Positions 25,686 to 35,586 of a DNA stretch of 64,000 nucleotides are shown piece by piece; within the stretch, counting starts at the first letter, position 1, and each line of letters opens with the position of its first letter. The translations under genes were made by a program, and so were the position numbers. The notes under the pieces were generated by a model, which saw nothing but the letters and a program-made list of their open reading frames with translations, ran no database searches and had not been told where the DNA came from. Location of the stretch: assembly GCA_947253875.1 (NCBI GenBank), contig CAMYAM010000005.1, forward strand, positions 1 to 64,000, written 5' to 3'. This stretch comes from an uncultured Fastidiosipila sp. GTDB taxonomy: Bacteria; Bacillota; Clostridia; Saccharofermentanales; Fastidiosipilaceae.

Positions 25686-28600
25686 ATGAGAAATATATCT
25701 AGTAAAAACCGTAAAGCTAAGAGATTTACGTTCTCATTTTTAACATTAGCTTTGGTTTTTATTTTTTTTATAAAATTAGGCGCAGATAACTGGCCTCTAG
25801 ATATGGGAAGTGCTCAACCACATTTTGTCGGATATAGAGCAGTTTCTATGTTGAATTGGAGCCCAGAAACAGATCCGTATGCAGATATGTTGCGTTCGAG
25901 AGTGCCTTTACAAACAAGAATTGGACATAATAAAGATACACAGATAAATCCTGATTTAAATGGTAAATCTGAGATCTTGTTAATGCAAGCTGACTATGGA
26001 AACTCTTTCTTTAATAGTACAGCATTGAATGACACATATGCAGAAAATGTCTTGCAATTTTGGCAATATGTAGATTATTGGTCACCATGGCATGGTGCTG
26101 CTACAGCAGAAGTTCCTTCTGCTTTATACGATCCAAAGACCAGTGATTGGAGGAATCGTGGATTTGAATTTGGTTTACTAAATATACCTAACCCAGCATA
26201 TACCGATGCAGCACATAGAAATGGTGTTAAATCCATTGCTATATTATATGTTGACCCAAATTTCCGTCCTGGACAAACTGTGGATGAGTTCTTCATCAAG
26301 GATGAGAATGGCCGCTATATTATTGCTGATAATATGGTCAAAATGGCTAACTATTACGGATTTGATGGTTGGTTCATTAACTCAGAAGAGTGGAGCAATA
26401 AAAAAGATTGGGACGGCTTTAACAACCAATTACGTGAACAAGGCATGTATGTAAACTATTATGATACAAATAGTAGTTTTAACGCTTCTAAAGCTGAAAA
26501 CCTAAAACACTCAGATAGTGTATTTGTAAACTATGGTTGGAGTGATAAATCAAGTTACGAGTATGCTATTAATAACGGTTATGATCCATATAAACAAGTG
26601 TTCGTAGGTGTTGAAGCTAATCAAGGTGGCTTTAATGGTGCGCATAATTCAACTAAAGTTGAAATCCTATACGAAGATGCGAACGCAGGCAAGAAGAGCC
26701 CAGTCACTTCTCTAGCTTTATTTACTCCTTCAGATATGTATCAAAGAGGTGTTAAAGTTGAAGGAAGTAAAGGAGAATATCCTGACTATCAATTGCCTCA
26801 ATTCCAGTGGATGGTTGAAGAGAGAGAAAGGATGTACTTCTCTGGTGTTAAATCAAACCCGACAGATACAGGAAGAAAAGCAGGCTTTAGTAGACCAGAT
26901 GTAGTTGTAAAGGATGCAAGCGGTTGGGCTGGTGTTGCTGATTTTGCCCCAGCTAGATCTGTAATCAGTGGAAGTAATTTCTACTCTGACTTTAATACAG
27001 GAAAAGGTCGTCAATATTTCTTAAATGGTCAAGTTTCAAAAGATGAGCTTTGGACAAATATTTCATTACAATCAATTCTACCTTCATGGCAATGGTGGGT
27101 AGAGAGTACAGGCGATAAACTTTCTGTAGATTACGATTACGGTACATCAGATGTAAGATTTGATGCTAACAATCAAGCAATGACTTTACCTTATGAACAA
27201 GTAGGTGCATATAATGGTGGTAGCTCATTGGTAATGTACGGAAAATTAAGTGAAAGTAATAAAGTTAATTTATTCAAAACTGATATTACTGTAGATAGTT
27301 CTAGCGAATTAAATATCACTTATAAAAAAGTATCGAATGATAGTGCAAAGATGAGCGTAGCTCTTCAATTTGAAGATTCAGGAAATGCAACTGAACTTAT
27401 TGCATTAAATAATACCGAAGCTGCTGGCAATTGGGTCAGTGAAAAAGTTAATTTATCTGCTTACGCAGGCAGAAAGATTGCTAAGATTAGTTTACAAATT
27501 GATGGCCAATCAGATAAATATCAAATGAATATTGGTCGATTAGTAATAAGCAATAATAATGTTGCAGCTGCTACCCCAACAGGATTTAAAGTTGACAAAT
27601 ATTACCATGATGGACAACTTCATTTATCTTGGAATCTAGGAAGCTTCGATCAAGTTAACATGTACGAAGTTTATGCTAAAGATTCTTCTGGTAAACAAGT
27701 ATTCTTAGGTGGTAATTTCAATGAGAATATTTATGTTAAGAATTTAAACGGATTAAGTGGTGATATAACATTACAATTATTTGCTATTAGCAAAAATGGT
27801 GAATATAGTGCACCAGCAGAAATAAGCTTATCTAGAAGTCATGCAGCTCAAAATATTCAGGTAAAAGAAATTTTGAAAGAAAACAAAGTCATGATGGCAG
27901 ATGAAAAAGGTAAGATTAATGTTTCATGGAATAGTCCAGCTGCTGGAAATCCAGATTCTTACAGAATAACTGTTAATGCACTTTATGTTCCTGAAGGTGC
28001 AGAAGAGAAAACTTCATTCCAATTTGATATAGACGGAAGCTCTGTAAGCGAATCATTAGATATCCCGTTGGTAGAAGGTTATAGATATGATCTTACAATA
28101 GAAAGTATAGTTGGTGGACAAAGCGTCGCAACTGCAAGCTATAGAGGTAGATTACATGACAGCTACACAAGACCATATTCTGCTAAAGAGATGGAGTTAG
28201 AAAAAGATAATAATGGCAACGAGTCCTTGCTATTGCACTCACCAATTACTGAAGATTGGGACAAATTAGAATATTACTTCGAAGATTTAACAACTCCAGC
28301 TAAAGTATTTGTTAGGGCAGAATCCAAAGATTTCCCTAATAAGAGAGGTCTAAATCTTCCTAAGAAAGAAGGCTTAATTCAAGTAATATTGACTGATTAT
28401 TCAGCTAATAGATCAGAAGCTATTTTGGTACAGTATAAAGACGGTACTTTAACTGAATTGACAGAATTAATTGATGAAACAGATTTCCCTGATGCAGAGT
28501 TGTTGAAGGCAGTTAAATCACAAGTTGGAAAATATCGTGAGCTACTAAAAACCTACAATGGCGAATTAGATTTAGTCGGCTTAGATGTTAGAGACTTAAG

Positions 28601-31600
28601 TGGTCTAGATAAATTTGATAAACTTTCATCATTAAAACTAGGTGAAAATCCTCAACTTAAAGAAGTTAAGAATCTAGCTAAATCTCTGAAAAATATAGAG
28701 TTAGGTGAACTTCCAGAATTGGAGCGTTTAGATCTATCAGGCCTAGCACTTGAGAAAATTGATGCTAAAGATATCTCAACTTCAAAAAATCTAAAATATG
28801 TAGATATTTCAAACAATAAATTAGATTTAATGGAAGGTACTGTTGAGAGAAAATTCTTAGACGCAGTGAAAAAAGTTCTAGAAGGTAATAGCGTTGGATT
28901 GGCAGAAAATTTGAAATTCAATATGCAAAGACCTATAGCATATAATGACCCTAAATTACCTAAGGAACTTAAGTATGAAGTTTCCGAAGGCACCACATAT
29001 AATGTTTTAGAAGCCCTAAAAGGTGATAAGACAATCCGTGAAAATAACTATCTAGATTTGAAGGGATTACAAATCGATGGTCAAGAGGTAATTGCTCCAG
29101 ACTTTGTCTTAGAAGATAATTTGAGTGATTATTCTGCTTATACAGCTAAGATTTTCGATTCAAGTACAGAAATGGTTAATAATCCAATTTCTGCAGCTAA
29201 GACTGAAACCTTTGTAGTTAGTTACTTCGACCCTGAAGGAAAACTAGTAGGAAAGACTAACTATATAATTGGAGCAGGTAAGGAAATTCAAGAAGACCTA
29301 GCTCTTGATGCTAAGATTTTAGGTTCAAATAAAGATGGTGATTTGGAACGTGCTTTCGATGGCGACATAACAACACAATATAAAGCCTGGGGATGGGGAC
29401 GTGAGAAATTATGGCTCGCTTTTGATATAGGTGAGAGTCCAGTAGCAGAAAAATGGGTATTATACTCTGATAAAGAGGAAGATCCTGATGGGTATGTTCA
29501 AAATATAAAATCTGCGCGTCTTGAAGTATTAAATGTTGAAGCGACAGAAGAACAATTGAATGATAATGCGTTCTTAGCGAATGCAGAAAACTGGAAGACT
29601 GTTGGTGAATTCAGTGGAAATACTGGCTTCAAAGTTTCAGGAGATCTAGAACAACTTACAGATCGCTACTATAGATTTGTAATCGTAGAATCATCAGGAT
29701 GGAACTCAGGTGTTGTTTCTGAATTGAAGATTATTGGTGTTAGAGATGCTACACTACGAGCTAAATTCAAACCTGAAATTAAAGATGTTATTATCAAAGA
29801 GGGTGAAGAGCTAGACCTAGAACAAGGTTTGGTTAATAAGGCAGATTTACCTGCTGGTACCCAAATCAATAGCAAGGTAGAGAGCGTAAATACAGAAAAA
29901 GCAGGTAAATATACTGGTCAATTAGAACTTGTTTTCCCTGACCAAAGTGTTAAGAATGTAGAAATTACTGTATTTGTAACTCCAAGAATTGATGTTGATA
30001 AAGGTCAACTTTCTGAGATGATAGAAAAAGCTAAAGCTATCCCGGAAAAAGGATATACAGCAGCATCAACTCAAAAACTAAAAGATGCTATTGCAGAAGC
30101 TGAAGCAATAAGGGATTTACCAAGTGCATCACAAAGTGATGTTGAAGAGCAAATTAAGAAGCTTACAGATACAATAAATAAATTGGAAATATATGGTGTC
30201 GTAAGTGATGAGAATATAGCTCTAAACAAGAATGTATTAGCGTATAATGCATACGATGGCGATGAAGTCCATAACCAAGTAACTCCTGGGGAAGAAATTG
30301 GTAAAGTTGTTGATGGAGACCTGAAAACAAAATGGTCACCTGGAGAAGTTACAAGTTCAGGTTGGTTCGTCTTAGATTTAGGTCAAGAGTATAAATTAGA
30401 TTTAGCAAAATTCCATAATGCTTTCCCATATGAAAGATGGAATTACAATAAAGGAATCAATACTGCATCAGCCTCAATTGAGATTTTACGTGAGGGTGTA
30501 GATCCTAGCACACTAAATGATGAAGCTGTAGCAAGTAATTCTGATAACTGGGTAGAAATTGCTAAGTTTAGTAATAGCGAAGAAGATATCGCAGAGTTAG
30601 ACCTAAGAGATGCTTCACAGCGTAAAGCTCGTTACATTAGAGTACATATTCTTGATTCAGGTACAGGTGGAGATTACGGAAGAGCAATCAGACTTCATGA
30701 ATTTGAATTGTTTGGCTCAATAGAGACACCAGCTGATAAAGAAAAATTACAAAGCAAGTATGATGAGTTGAACAATATAGATAGAGATAAGTACACAGCT
30801 GAAAGCTTGAGTGCTTTAGACGAAGCTTTGAGAAGTGCAAAAGAGTTATTAGATTCAAGTACAGCTCAACAAATTAACATTGACAATGAGGTGGTTAAGT
30901 TAGAAGCTATTGAAGCATCATTAGTTTTAGTAAGAACAGTATCTTTTGATTTAAACTACGAAAACGCTCCAGCAATTGCAAGTCAAAAAGTTGCTAATAA
31001 TAGTCTTTTGAAAGATGCTTTACCAGAAGAACCAGTCCGCAGTGGATATAAATTCTTAAGATGGACACTAGACGGATTAGGATTAAATGGAGATGAGATT
31101 GTCAACAAAGATATTACTTTAATAGCAGAATGGGAAAAATTAACTGACTATACTGAGCTTAGAAAGTTAGTAGCACTAGCTAAGGAAATCAAGGCTGATG
31201 ACTATACAGAAGAAAGCTTTGCTAAGTTAGCAGAAGAAATTTCCAAAGCAGAAAAACTCCTAAATGATGACACAGCTGCTCAAGAAGAGTTGGATGAAGC
31301 TGTAGCTAAATTAAATGAAGCTATAGGTAAATTAGAGAAAGTCAAATACGAGTTAACTGTTAAAGGTGCATTAGCTAAGATACTGAATGCAGAAGTAATA
31401 GAACATAACTTAGAACTAGATCAAGATTTATTTATCGTCTTCGCAGAGAAACCAAGCAATGCAATTGAGACAGAAAAGTATACATTTAATGAGATCTATG
31501 ACATTAAGTTAGAGAATGCTAAAGGTGAAGAAGTTAAAGCAAATGGAACTATTAAATTAGCCTTTACTCCAAAGACAAATGTTTCTGATAATACAGTCTT

Positions 31601-31943
31601 GGTACATGAAACAGAAGCTGGTTTAGTAGAAATGAGCTATGAAAAAGAAGGTAATAGAATTAGCTTCACAACAGATAGTTTCTCAAACTTTGGACTAGGT
31701 GTTAAGACTGAAGGCAAACCATTTGAGCCAGGTAAACCAGCAGAACCAGGTAAGCCAAATGTTCCTGGACAAAGCGGTGAGTCAGGTAATACTGATAAGG
31801 GTAAAATCAAGCAGTCAAGCAAGACTCCACCTACTAAAACAGGTGTAGCAATGAACATAGCTCCATACTTGTTGACAATAGTTCTATTAACTGCAGCATT
31901 TGTAATTGTTGTAGTTAGAAGAAAACTAGATGGTAAAAAGTAG
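25686..31943 (+). CDS. Wall-anchored GH85 endo-beta-N-acetylglucosaminidase, multidomain
   Basis: This 2085-residue surface protein has a signal peptide (hydrophobic core about 14-31) and a GH85 domain (about 45-400). GFDGWFINSEEW places the catalytic pair at Asn232 and Glu234. GH85 enzymes cut the chitobiose core of N-glycans, freeing the glycan. Then come beta-sandwich and Fn3-like domains (to about 900), leucine-rich stretches (about 958-1048), a discoidin-type domain (about 1215-1355), a FIVAR domain (about 1435-1502), a second discoidin-type domain (about 1510-1680), another FIVAR, an InlB-type B-repeat (about 1752-1820), and a third FIVAR. A Pro/Gly linker leads to the sorting signal P-T-K-T-G at 2049-2053, a membrane helix and RRKLDGKK. 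It probably releases host or dietary N-glycans for use by the downstream sugar genes. GGAGG lies six bases before the ATG. Confidence 0.9.
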   Translation: MRNISSKNRKAKRFTFSFLTLALVFIFFIKLGADNWPLDMGSAQPHFVGYRAVSMLNWSPETDPYADMLRSRVPLQTRIGHNKDTQINPDLNGKSEILLMQADYGNSFFNSTALNDTYAENVLQFWQYVDYWSPWHGAATAEVPSALYDPKTSDWRNRGFEFGLLNIPNPAYTDAAHRNGVKSIAILYVDPNFRPGQTVDEFFIKDENGRYIIADNMVKMANYYGFDGWFINSEEWSNKKDWDGFNNQLREQGMYVNYYDTNSSFNASKAENLKHSDSVFVNYGWSDKSSYEYAINNGYDPYKQVFVGVEANQGGFNGAHNSTKVEILYEDANAGKKSPVTSLALFTPSDMYQRGVKVEGSKGEYPDYQLPQFQWMVEERERMYFSGVKSNPTDTGRKAGFSRPDVVVKDASGWAGVADFAPARSVISGSNFYSDFNTGKGRQYFLNGQVSKDELWTNISLQSILPSWQWWVESTGDKLSVDYDYGTSDVRFDANNQAMTLPYEQVGAYNGGSSLVMYGKLSESNKVNLFKTDITVDSSSELNITYKKVSNDSAKMSVALQFEDSGNATELIALNNTEAAGNWVSEKVNLSAYAGRKIAKISLQIDGQSDKYQMNIGRLVISNNNVAAATPTGFKVDKYYHDGQLHLSWNLGSFDQVNMYEVYAKDSSGKQVFLGGNFNENIYVKNLNGLSGDITLQLFAISKNGEYSAPAEISLSRSHAAQNIQVKEILKENKVMMADEKGKINVSWNSPAAGNPDSYRITVNALYVPEGAEEKTSFQFDIDGSSVSESLDIPLVEGYRYDLTIESIVGGQSVATASYRGRLHDSYTRPYSAKEMELEKDNNGNESLLLHSPITEDWDKLEYYFEDLTTPAKVFVRAESKDFPNKRGLNLPKKEGLIQVILTDYSANRSEAILVQYKDGTLTELTELIDETDFPDAELLKAVKSQVGKYRELLKTYNGELDLVGLDVRDLSGLDKFDKLSSLKLGENPQLKEVKNLAKSLKNIELGELPELERLDLSGLALEKIDAKDISTSKNLKYVDISNNKLDLMEGTVERKFLDAVKKVLEGNSVGLAENLKFNMQRPIAYNDPKLPKELKYEVSEGTTYNVLEALKGDKTIRENNYLDLKGLQIDGQEVIAPDFVLEDNLSDYSAYTAKIFDSSTEMVNNPISAAKTETFVVSYFDPEGKLVGKTNYIIGAGKEIQEDLALDAKILGSNKDGDLERAFDGDITTQYKAWGWGREKLWLAFDIGESPVAEKWVLYSDKEEDPDGYVQNIKSARLEVLNVEATEEQLNDNAFLANAENWKTVGEFSGNTGFKVSGDLEQLTDRYYRFVIVESSGWNSGVVSELKIIGVRDATLRAKFKPEIKDVIIKEGEELDLEQGLVNKADLPAGTQINSKVESVNTEKAGKYTGQLELVFPDQSVKNVEITVFVTPRIDVDKGQLSEMIEKAKAIPEKGYTAASTQKLKDAIAEAEAIRDLPSASQSDVEEQIKKLTDTINKLEIYGVVSDENIALNKNVLAYNAYDGDEVHNQVTPGEEIGKVVDGDLKTKWSPGEVTSSGWFVLDLGQEYKLDLAKFHNAFPYERWNYNKGINTASASIEILREGVDPSTLNDEAVASNSDNWVEIAKFSNSEEDIAELDLRDASQRKARYIRVHILDSGTGGDYGRAIRLHEFELFGSIETPADKEKLQSKYDELNNIDRDKYTAESLSALDEALRSAKELLDSSTAQQINIDNEVVKLEAIEASLVLVRTVSFDLNYENAPAIASQKVANNSLLKDALPEEPVRSGYKFLRWTLDGLGLNGDEIVNKDITLIAEWEKLTDYTELRKLVALAKEIKADDYTEESFAKLAEEISKAEKLLNDDTAAQEELDEAVAKLNEAIGKLEKVKYELTVKGALAKILNAEVIEHNLELDQDLFIVFAEKPSNAIETEKYTFNEIYDIKLENAKGEEVKANGTIKLAFTPKTNVSDNTVLVHETEAGLVEMSYEKEGNRISFTTDSFSNFGLGVKTEGKPFEPGKPAEPGKPNVPGQSGESGNTDKGKIKQSSKTPPTKTGVAMNIAPYLLTIVLLTAAFVIVVVRRKLDGKK

Positions 31944-31990
31944 TAAATTTACTTTACGATAAGACTTAAATAATTAAGTTTAATGAATAA

Positions 31991-32036
31991 AACGGAGTAC
32001 TACAGAAATCTAATCTGTAAGTGCTCCGTTTGTATT
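31991..32036 (+). terminator. Intrinsic terminator after the GH85 gene
   Basis: A 15-bp stem with one bulge (31991-32005 with 32015-32030, AACGGAGTACT outer arm) followed by a T-rich tract. Confidence 0.85.
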
Positions 32037-32188
32037 TGTACTCTTTTGCTTTTCCTTATTAATAAATAGAGAACAATTCAATTACATGTCACTTTAGTTC
32101 AACATAATAGGAATGAGGTGTTAGTATTAGATTATAGTCTAAATTAGTTAAAGCTATTAAGAAATAAATATATGAGGAGGTACTAATA

Positions 32189-32611
32189 ATGGATAAAAGA
32201 TATACAGATAGAGGTAAACAAGGTCTAGTTGAAAATATGGAAGCATGGACATTAGATAATGATAAGTATCGTGTTACAGTATGGACAGGTAAGTATTTCC
32301 AAATGACTGTACAGGCTATTCAACCAGGTGATGACATAGATCTAGAAGTTCATGAAGACAGTGACCAATTCCTAAGAATTGAACAAGGAACTGGAGTTTG
32401 CCGAATGGGTGATGCTGAGGACAATTTAACCTTTGAAGAGAAGATTGAACCTGAAAGTGCTATTTTAGTACCTGCAGGAACATGGCATCAAATAGTTAAT
32501 ACTGGCGATGAAGTGATGAAATTCTACACAATTTATGCAAAGCCAGAGCACGTAGAGAGAACTGTTCATAAGACACATGAGAATGCAAATAATGATCCAA
32601 ATGAAAATTAA
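32189..32611 (+). CDS. Single-domain cupin protein
   Basis: This 140-residue protein carries both cupin motifs: a metal-binding start at GDDIDLEVHEDSDQFLRIEQG and the second motif PAGTWHQIVNTG. Small cupins of this type bind sugars, metals or aromatic compounds and may be isomerases, oxygenases or sensors. GAGGAGG precedes the ATG. It stands alone between two terminators. The function cannot be fixed from context. Confidence 0.8.
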   Translation: MDKRYTDRGKQGLVENMEAWTLDNDKYRVTVWTGKYFQMTVQAIQPGDDIDLEVHEDSDQFLRIEQGTGVCRMGDAEDNLTFEEKIEPESAILVPAGTWHQIVNTGDEVMKFYTIYAKPEHVERTVHKTHENANNDPNEN

Positions 32612-32654
32612 TATATAAATCTAGTATACTCATAGATATTTAGATGAATAGTAA

Positions 32655-32687
32655 AAAAGCATTCAATCCAGGCGATTGAATGCTTTT
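32655..32687. terminator. Bidirectional terminator
   Basis: A 14-bp perfect stem AAAAGCATTCAATC/GATTGAATGCTTTT with a five-base loop between the convergent cupin and nucleosidase genes. It has U tracts in both directions. Confidence 0.92.
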
Positions 32688-32713
32688 CTTAATTGCTAAT
32701 CTTATGTCTTAAA

Positions 32714-33673
32714 TTATTTACCTTGATTTGCTGCCGCAATAGCCTTGATAACATCTATACTGAATTTTTGGCAGTACTCTCCAAAAATGTGGTCGAACTC
32801 TTCCTCTGGGTGAAGTTCACTGTTACTTAGGATTCTTATACCTAATACTGGAACATCAAATTGGTAGCAAACTTGTGCTACTGCGTGACCTTCCATTTCT
32901 TCACAATCTGAACCGTATTTTTCGTGTAGGTAGTTAATTCTATCGATTTCTTTGTTCCAGATATCACCTGAACTAATTGTACCAACATATACATTTCCGT
33001 GATCGTAAGCTACAGATTTAGCGATTTCTAGAAGTTTCGCATCACTGTGTAGAACTTCTACGTCTTCAAATTTACCAGGAGTATTTGTTTTCATTTGAAT
33101 TCCAGGCATTTCCCAATTTTTGAAGTCAATACCTTGACCTGCATCTCTGTGAGGTGAATTGTATGCACCTATGTTAATGATGTTTTCACCTAGAACAATA
33201 TCACCTTGATGGTATGCTGGGTTGTGGCCACCTGATGTACCTTGGAAAATTACTGCGCTTGGGTTGAACTCTTGAATTGCTAGAGTTGTTACAATGGCAG
33301 CGTTTGTCATACCAACGTAGGAACGAAGAGTAACGACATCTTGACCTGAAATTGTTCCTCTTACAAATTTGTATGGACCAATCAATGTTTCCTTAGGATT
33401 CTCTAAAGTGGACTCTAAAATTGCATATTCAGATTCCATTGGACCGATAACAACAATAGGTCTAGAAGTTTCTTCTGATTTATCTTTTGTTGTTTCTGTT
33501 TTCTCTGATTCTTTAGAATTAGCATCGGTATTTTTACTTGCCTCAGTAGTTGTTGATGAACCAGATTCCTTGCTGTCAGGAGTATTTTGGTTTTGGCAGG
33601 AACTCAAACCTAATACACTTAGTGATAAAGCTAAAATTATAGCTGTTGCTTTTTTGAAATTACGAACTTTCAT
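32714..33673 (-). CDS. Secreted lipoprotein of the MTA/SAH nucleosidase (nucleoside phosphorylase) superfamily
   Basis: This 319-residue protein has a lipoprotein signal (lipobox LSSC, Cys26), a Ser/Thr/Lys-rich linker (27-70), and a full PNP/MTAN fold from residue 72. Family landmarks are IGPMESEYA (Glu82), GTSGG at 145-149 and the ribose-binding EEMEG (Glu259-Gly262). At the position of the catalytic Asp, the family consensus ISD reads LSN, with Asn284. MTAN enzymes normally act in the cytoplasm; a surface-anchored one would hydrolyse extracellular adenosine thioethers or other nucleosides. It is 270 bp from the end of metQ, last gene of a methionine importer, which suggests a scavenging role. 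Activity is uncertain because of Asn284. Confidence 0.8.
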   Translation of the reverse strand: MKVRNFKKATAIILALSLSVLGLSSCQNQNTPDSKESGSSTTTEASKNTDANSKESEKTETTKDKSEETSRPIVVIGPMESEYAILESTLENPKETLIGPYKFVRGTISGQDVVTLRSYVGMTNAAIVTTLAIQEFNPSAVIFQGTSGGHNPAYHQGDIVLGENIINIGAYNSPHRDAGQGIDFKNWEMPGIQMKTNTPGKFEDVEVLHSDAKLLEIAKSVAYDHGNVYVGTISSGDIWNKEIDRINYLHEKYGSDCEEMEGHAVAQVCYQFDVPVLGIRILSNSELHPEEEFDHIFGEYCQKFSIDVIKAIAAANQGK

Positions 33674-33692
33674 ATAGATTCCTTTCTAAATA

Positions 33693-33707
33693 TCGCCTTA
33701 AAGGCGA
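33693..33707. promoter_or_regulatory. 15-bp palindrome upstream of the nucleosidase lipoprotein
   Basis: TCGCCTTAAAGGCGA is a perfect palindrome around a central A, 20 bp upstream of the start codon. It could be a repressor operator or a small hairpin in the leader RNA. No T tract follows it on the minus strand. Confidence 0.4.
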
Positions 33708-33883
33708 ACAATCGACTTACAAAAACACTATAGCACAAGCTAATGACGAACAATAGTAATTTTTGCTAAAAATAAAAAGTTTGTTGAACTTGACAAGTTT
33801 TAATGATATATGTGTCAAAATATTGGGATTTTGAAGAAAGAATATTAAGTCACATATATAGGAAAACTTGAGAATGCTAACAA

Positions 33884-33917
33884 CAAAAAACTCCATGAAT
33901 TTAGATTCATGGAGTTT
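33884..33917 (-). terminator. Terminator of the metNIQ operon
   Basis: A 13-bp perfect stem AAACTCCATGAAT/ATTCATGGAGTTT with a four-base loop. On the minus strand it is followed by six T, 27 bp after the metQ stop. Confidence 0.92.
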
Positions 33918-33943
33918 CCGATTAACTAAATAAGTAACAGTAA

Positions 33944-34810
33944 TTATTTATTTAAAACAGATTCAAAGTCTGCAGAAATATTATCGTTTTCTGACCAGGC
34001 TTTTTGGTCTGCACCAGCTGAAACTTCTTTTATTTTTGCTTCAGTAGCTGCGGACTGATAGGCTGCTACGACTTTCGCTACAATTTCACTGTCCTTGTCT
34101 TTAGTTTTAACAGCCATTACATTTTTGTATTGACTTGCAACAGCAGCGATATTATCTGTATCAACAAAAATTCCGTCTTTGTATGGGTCAAAGCCTGCAT
34201 CAACAGCAAAGTTTGTATTGGCAACAACTGCTGCTACATCTTTTATACCGATGAATATTTGTGCAGCATCAATACTTGTGATCTTAATATTTTTAGGATT
34301 GCTTGTTATATTAGATGTACTTGGAGTAATACCTGCAGCATCATCAATCTCTAAAACACCAGCTTGTTCTAGTAATAGTAATGCACGACCACCGTTTGTA
34401 GGGTCATTAGGAATAATAACTTCATCACCATTTTTGAGCTCATCAAGAGATTTGAGGTTGTGTGAATAAGCAGCCATAGGAGAGATGTATGTATAACCTA
34501 CAGGCACAAGTTCTGACTTATTAGCTTTTACATAATCTACTAAATAAGCAACATGTTGGAAAGCATTCATATCGATGCTACCATCAGCTAAAGCTTGATT
34601 CGGCATTACATAGTCAGAAAATACTTCGATCTTGATATCTTCTCCATCAGCTTCAAGACGCTTCTCAACGTCTTCCCAAACTGCACGTTCTACATCGCCA
34701 ACAACACCAATAGTAAAAGTTTTTTTACTGCTGTTTTGGCAGGCCACTAATGTGATTGCACTAACTAATGTTAATGCGTAAATTGCAAATTTCTTGAAAG
34801 TTTTCTTCAT
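33944..34810 (-). CDS. metQ: Methionine-binding lipoprotein MetQ
   Basis: This 288-residue NlpA-family lipoprotein has lipobox LVAC (Cys24) followed by the binding domain. Family features are the opening FTIGVVGDVERAVWEDVEKRL, MNAFQHVAYL and the ligand line IPNDPTNGGRALLLL. It captures D/L-methionine or close relatives at the cell surface and hands them to MetI-MetN. It is the last gene of metN-metI-metQ, 26 bp after metI, with GGAGG before the start. Confidence 0.93.
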   Translation of the reverse strand: MKKTFKKFAIYALTLVSAITLVACQNSSKKTFTIGVVGDVERAVWEDVEKRLEADGEDIKIEVFSDYVMPNQALADGSIDMNAFQHVAYLVDYVKANKSELVPVGYTYISPMAAYSHNLKSLDELKNGDEVIIPNDPTNGGRALLLLEQAGVLEIDDAAGITPSTSNITSNPKNIKITSIDAAQIFIGIKDVAAVVANTNFAVDAGFDPYKDGIFVDTDNIAAVASQYKNVMAVKTKDKDSEIVAKVVAAYQSAATEAKIKEVSAGADQKAWSENDNISADFESVLNK

Positions 34811-34836
34811 TTGCGTTTCCTCCTTTTATCATTCTA

Positions 34837-35535
34837 TTATTTTTTTGAATGATCAATTTTATCAGCTATTCTGTCAGCTAAAACTTGAATTACAAAAACT
34901 ATTAATAATATCAATATAGTTGCGACAATTGTCACATCATGATGATGTCTGTTATATCCTCTGGTAATTGCTAAATCACCTAAACCACCACCAGCAACTG
35001 TTCCTGCCATTGCTGTCAAACCAATTACACTTATTATTGAAACAGCAGAAGTTCTAATTATGTCTGGCAAAGCTTCTTTGATATAAACTTTAAACACTAT
35101 TTGATTAGTACTCAGTCCCATACTCTGAGCAGCTTCTATAACATTTTTATCCAAGAGAATTAGAGTATTTTGAATTTGTCTGGCATAAAAAGGTATTGTA
35201 GAAACAACCAGAGGAACTATTGTTGCTAAAGTCCCTGTAGATCTACCAACTATTAGTCTTGTTACACCAACTAATAAAGCGATTAAAATTACAAATGGTA
35301 TAGAACGGAAAATGTTTACGATTTTATCCAAGATTCTATATAGTCTAGGGTTATCCTTTATTCCTCCTGGCATAGTTAAAACTAGTAATACACCTAAGCC
35401 CAATCCTAATGGGAAGGCGATTAATGCTGTAAGGAAAGTCATAAAAATAGTTTCCAGACTAGCTTGAATTAACTCTCCAGGTATTTTTATTACATTAGGA
35501 ATAATTTGTTCCAAAAAATTAAGAAGGTTTTGCAT
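34837..35535 (-). CDS. metI: Methionine ABC transporter permease MetI
   Basis: This 232-residue permease has five hydrophobic segments and the family coupling loop reading AAQSMGLSTNQIVFKVYIKEALPD. The N-terminal region carries ETIFMTFLTALIAFPLGLGLG. It forms the membrane channel of the MetNIQ importer as a dimer. The gene lies between metN and metQ with short gaps. Confidence 0.94.
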   Translation of the reverse strand: MQNLLNFLEQIIPNVIKIPGELIQASLETIFMTFLTALIAFPLGLGLGVLLVLTMPGGIKDNPRLYRILDKIVNIFRSIPFVILIALLVGVTRLIVGRSTGTLATIVPLVVSTIPFYARQIQNTLILLDKNVIEAAQSMGLSTNQIVFKVYIKEALPDIIRTSAVSIISVIGLTAMAGTVAGGGLGDLAITRGYNRHHHDVTIVATILILLIVFVIQVLADRIADKIDHSKK

Positions 35536-35586
35536 TTTGTTTTCTCTTTCTCTTTTAATAGATTTGTCAAATAAGTCAATTTTTTA

